From NCBI GenBank assembly GCA_000285855.2, contig HE978651.1, positions 1-64,000 on the forward strand: DNA of 64,000 bases. The letters are read 5' to 3'. Source of the stretch: Ruminococcus sp. JC304 (lineage in GTDB: Bacteria; Bacillota; Clostridia; Lachnospirales; Lachnospiraceae). Shown here piece by piece: positions 62,657 to 64,000 of this stretch. Position numbers and translations under genes: made by a program. Under the pieces are notes generated by a model. It made no database searches. It saw only the letters and a program-made list of their open reading frames with translations, and was not told the DNA's origin. How positions within the stretch are numbered: position 1 is the stretch's first letter; every line of letters begins with the position of its first letter.

Positions 62657-63214
62657 ATGAGCATTGAATTAAATATTTTGGACTGGTTTCAGACTCTACA
62701 CACGCCGTTTCTGGACAAATTGATGGTGTTTATTACGAGCTTGGGGAATGCAGGGATTATATGGATCGTGATGACGATAGTATTTCTTCTGATTCCTAAA
62801 ATGAGAAAAACAGGTGCAGTTATGGCAGCTGCTTTGATAATAGATTTATTACTTTGCAATGTAATATTAAAAAATCTGGTTGCAAGGACAAGACCTTATG
62901 ATGTAAATACAGGAGTGCAGCTTCTGGTATCCAGACTTCATGATTATTCTTTTCCGTCAGGACATACAGCAGCGGCATTTGCTTCAGTAACTGCTTTATA
63001 TCTGGCAGGAGAAAAGAAGCTGTGGAAACCGGTTCTGGTTCTTGCCTGTCTGATAGGAATATCAAGATTGTATTTGTATGTGCATTATCCCACAGATGTT
63101 CTTGGCGGAGCCCTGGCAGGCGCTATATCAGGATATCTGGGATATCGGTTCATCCAGGCCATTTTTTACAGAATAAAACAAGAAGGGGAGGGCCATGTCC
63201 GAAGTGAAGAATAA
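62657..63214 (+). CDS. PAP2-family membrane phosphatase
   Basis: 185 residues, about five or six membrane helices. The acid phosphatase motifs are KNLVARTRP (~73-81), PSGHT (~100-104) and SRLYLYVHYPTD with the nucleophilic His (~136-147). Members dephosphorylate phosphatidate, undecaprenyl pyrophosphate or related lipids; a role in recycling the wall lipid carrier is possible. The ATG follows AAAAGATA weakly. It overlaps the next gene by 20 bases. Confidence 0.92.
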   Translation: MSIELNILDWFQTLHTPFLDKLMVFITSLGNAGIIWIVMTIVFLLIPKMRKTGAVMAAALIIDLLLCNVILKNLVARTRPYDVNTGVQLLVSRLHDYSFPSGHTAAAFASVTALYLAGEKKLWKPVLVLACLIGISRLYLYVHYPTDVLGGALAGAISGYLGYRFIQAIFYRIKQEGEGHVRSEE

Positions 63215-64000
63215 GAAAAAGAAATCCGGTATTATTCAGGTCAGTATTGGTGTTCTGGCAGTCATTCTGGCTATCCTTATTATTATAATGATGGTGATTG
63301 TCTCTGACATTCAGGGAACAGCCCGTGTTGTAAATTATACCGGTTTAGTCCGTGGAGAGACACAGAGGATCATCAAGCTGGAGGTCGCCGGGGAACAGGA
63401 CGATGCAATGATTCAGGAAGTAAAGTCTTTCATTGATGGTCTGCGCAATGGAAATACGAAACTGAATCTGGTATATCTGAATGATACGGATTTTCAGAAT
63501 AAAATGCAGGAACTGGACGAGGGATTTTCTGATCTGTATAAAGAAATCTGTTTAGGGCGGTCTGAAGGGTATGAAAAAACAGATATTATATCCAGAAGTG
63601 AGGATTTCTTTGTAATCTGTGATGAAGCAACAGGTCTGGCTGAAAAATATTCGCAGAAAAAAGCCACATCCTTATCATTGCTTGAAAAATATATCACAGC
63701 AGATATTGTTGTATTGATGCTGCTGATCGGATATGAGTTTATCAAAGCGATACAATATGCTGCAATGAACCGTCTGTTGCAGCGAAAGGTATATCTGGAT
63801 GATGCGACAGGACTTCCGAACAAAAATAAATGTGAAGAATTACTGAGTGAGGAAGAACCGGATGCAGATACCGGTGTCTGCAGTTTTGATCTTAATAATC
63901 TCCGGCGTATTAATGACAGCAGAGGTCATGAAGCCGGTGATGCCTATATCCGTAGATTTGCTATCTGCCTGCGGGATTCCATGTCGGCTGAGCAGTTTGT
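63195..64000 (+). CDS. PilJ-like sensor with GGDEF domain (partial, cut by window end)
   Basis: 268 codons are visible, 3' end outside the window. A membrane helix (~15-38) precedes a PilJ-like four-helix sensor (~40-165; TARVVNYTGLVRGETQRIIKLE). A second membrane helix (~178-195) leads to the start of a GGDEF domain (~210 on; DDATGLPNKNKCEELL, FDLNNLRRINDSRGHEAGDAYI). The GGDEF active loop is not yet reached. It probably makes or senses cyclic di-GMP. GGGGAGGG precedes the ATG at 63195, which overlaps the PAP2 gene. Confidence 0.88.
   Translation, partial: MSEVKNKKKKSGIIQVSIGVLAVILAILIIIMMVIVSDIQGTARVVNYTGLVRGETQRIIKLEVAGEQDDAMIQEVKSFIDGLRNGNTKLNLVYLNDTDFQNKMQELDEGFSDLYKEICLGRSEGYEKTDIISRSEDFFVICDEATGLAEKYSQKKATSLSLLEKYITADIVVLMLLIGYEFIKAIQYAAMNRLLQRKVYLDDATGLPNKNKCEELLSEEEPDADTGVCSFDLNNLRRINDSRGHEAGDAYIRRFAICLRDSMSAEQF

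Overview
The window looks like a chromosomal segment of a spore-forming Firmicute of the family Lachnospiraceae (Blautia-like). Supporting signs are SpoIID, SpoIIQ-like and SpoVT sporulation genes, strong AGGAGG-type ribosome binding sites, moderate A+T content, a Gln-tRNA with discriminator G, and small families typical of that group (DUF6145, DUF5684, DUF1284, CD1871A-type CXXC protein). Genus is inference. I see no prophage, transposase, CRISPR array or plasmid backbone. It reads as ordinary chromosome with a few small accessory modules and several short dispersed repeats.

Layout. 1-750: last bases of a probable 23S rRNA, then seven tRNAs (Asp, Val, Tyr, Thr, initiator Met, Phe, Lys) and a terminator. 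0.87-6.2 kb: sporulation pair spoIID/spoIIQ-like, a GIY-YIG protein, a secreted transglutaminase-like protein with wall-binding repeats, a TrhA-type membrane protein, and a ParA ATPase coupled to a 61-residue protein. 6.3-14.5 kb: a galactoside utilisation locus (LacI regulator, binding protein, two permeases, TraX-like protein, GH42 beta-galactosidase) with palindromic TTGCGCAA operators and a 162-bp inverted-repeat element. 14.6-21.5 kb: SWIM/SNF2 helicase, spoVT, a membrane-anchored phosphoesterase, pncB. 21.8-28.1 kb: tRNA-Gln, proC, and a complete glucose PTS locus (ptsG with antiterminator leader, licT/glcT-type antiterminator, ptsH, ptsI). 28.2-34.6 kb: small membrane proteins, a bile-acid-symporter-family carrier, a two-component system with a very large sensor, and a frameshifted PfkB sugar kinase.

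34.9-37.3 kb: a HigB/RelE-XRE toxin-antitoxin pair with its operator inside the promoter spacer, an acyl-ACP thioesterase, and araD. 37.5-53.3 kb: housekeeping genes (cvfB, dnaE, pfkA, K+ uptake trkH/trkA, an rRNA/tRNA methyltransferase, NfeD/SPFH pair, argF, birA, DUF6145, dusB, greA, lysS). 53.4-54.9 kb: thiW-thiM under a TPP riboswitch on the minus strand. 55-58 kb: a possible small RNA, a DMT permease, DUF1284 and a threonine-aldolase-family enzyme.

58-62.5 kb: a two-component system facing away from a three-gene redox module: exported TlpA-like thioredoxin, a 54-residue one-helix CXXC protein, and a polyferredoxin membrane protein. This is the best candidate for a poorly described system here. 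The window ends with a PAP2 phosphatase overlapping a PilJ-like/GGDEF protein cut by the window edge.

All promoter, operator and terminator calls come from reading the sequence by eye. Family assignments come from recognised motifs, without database searches.
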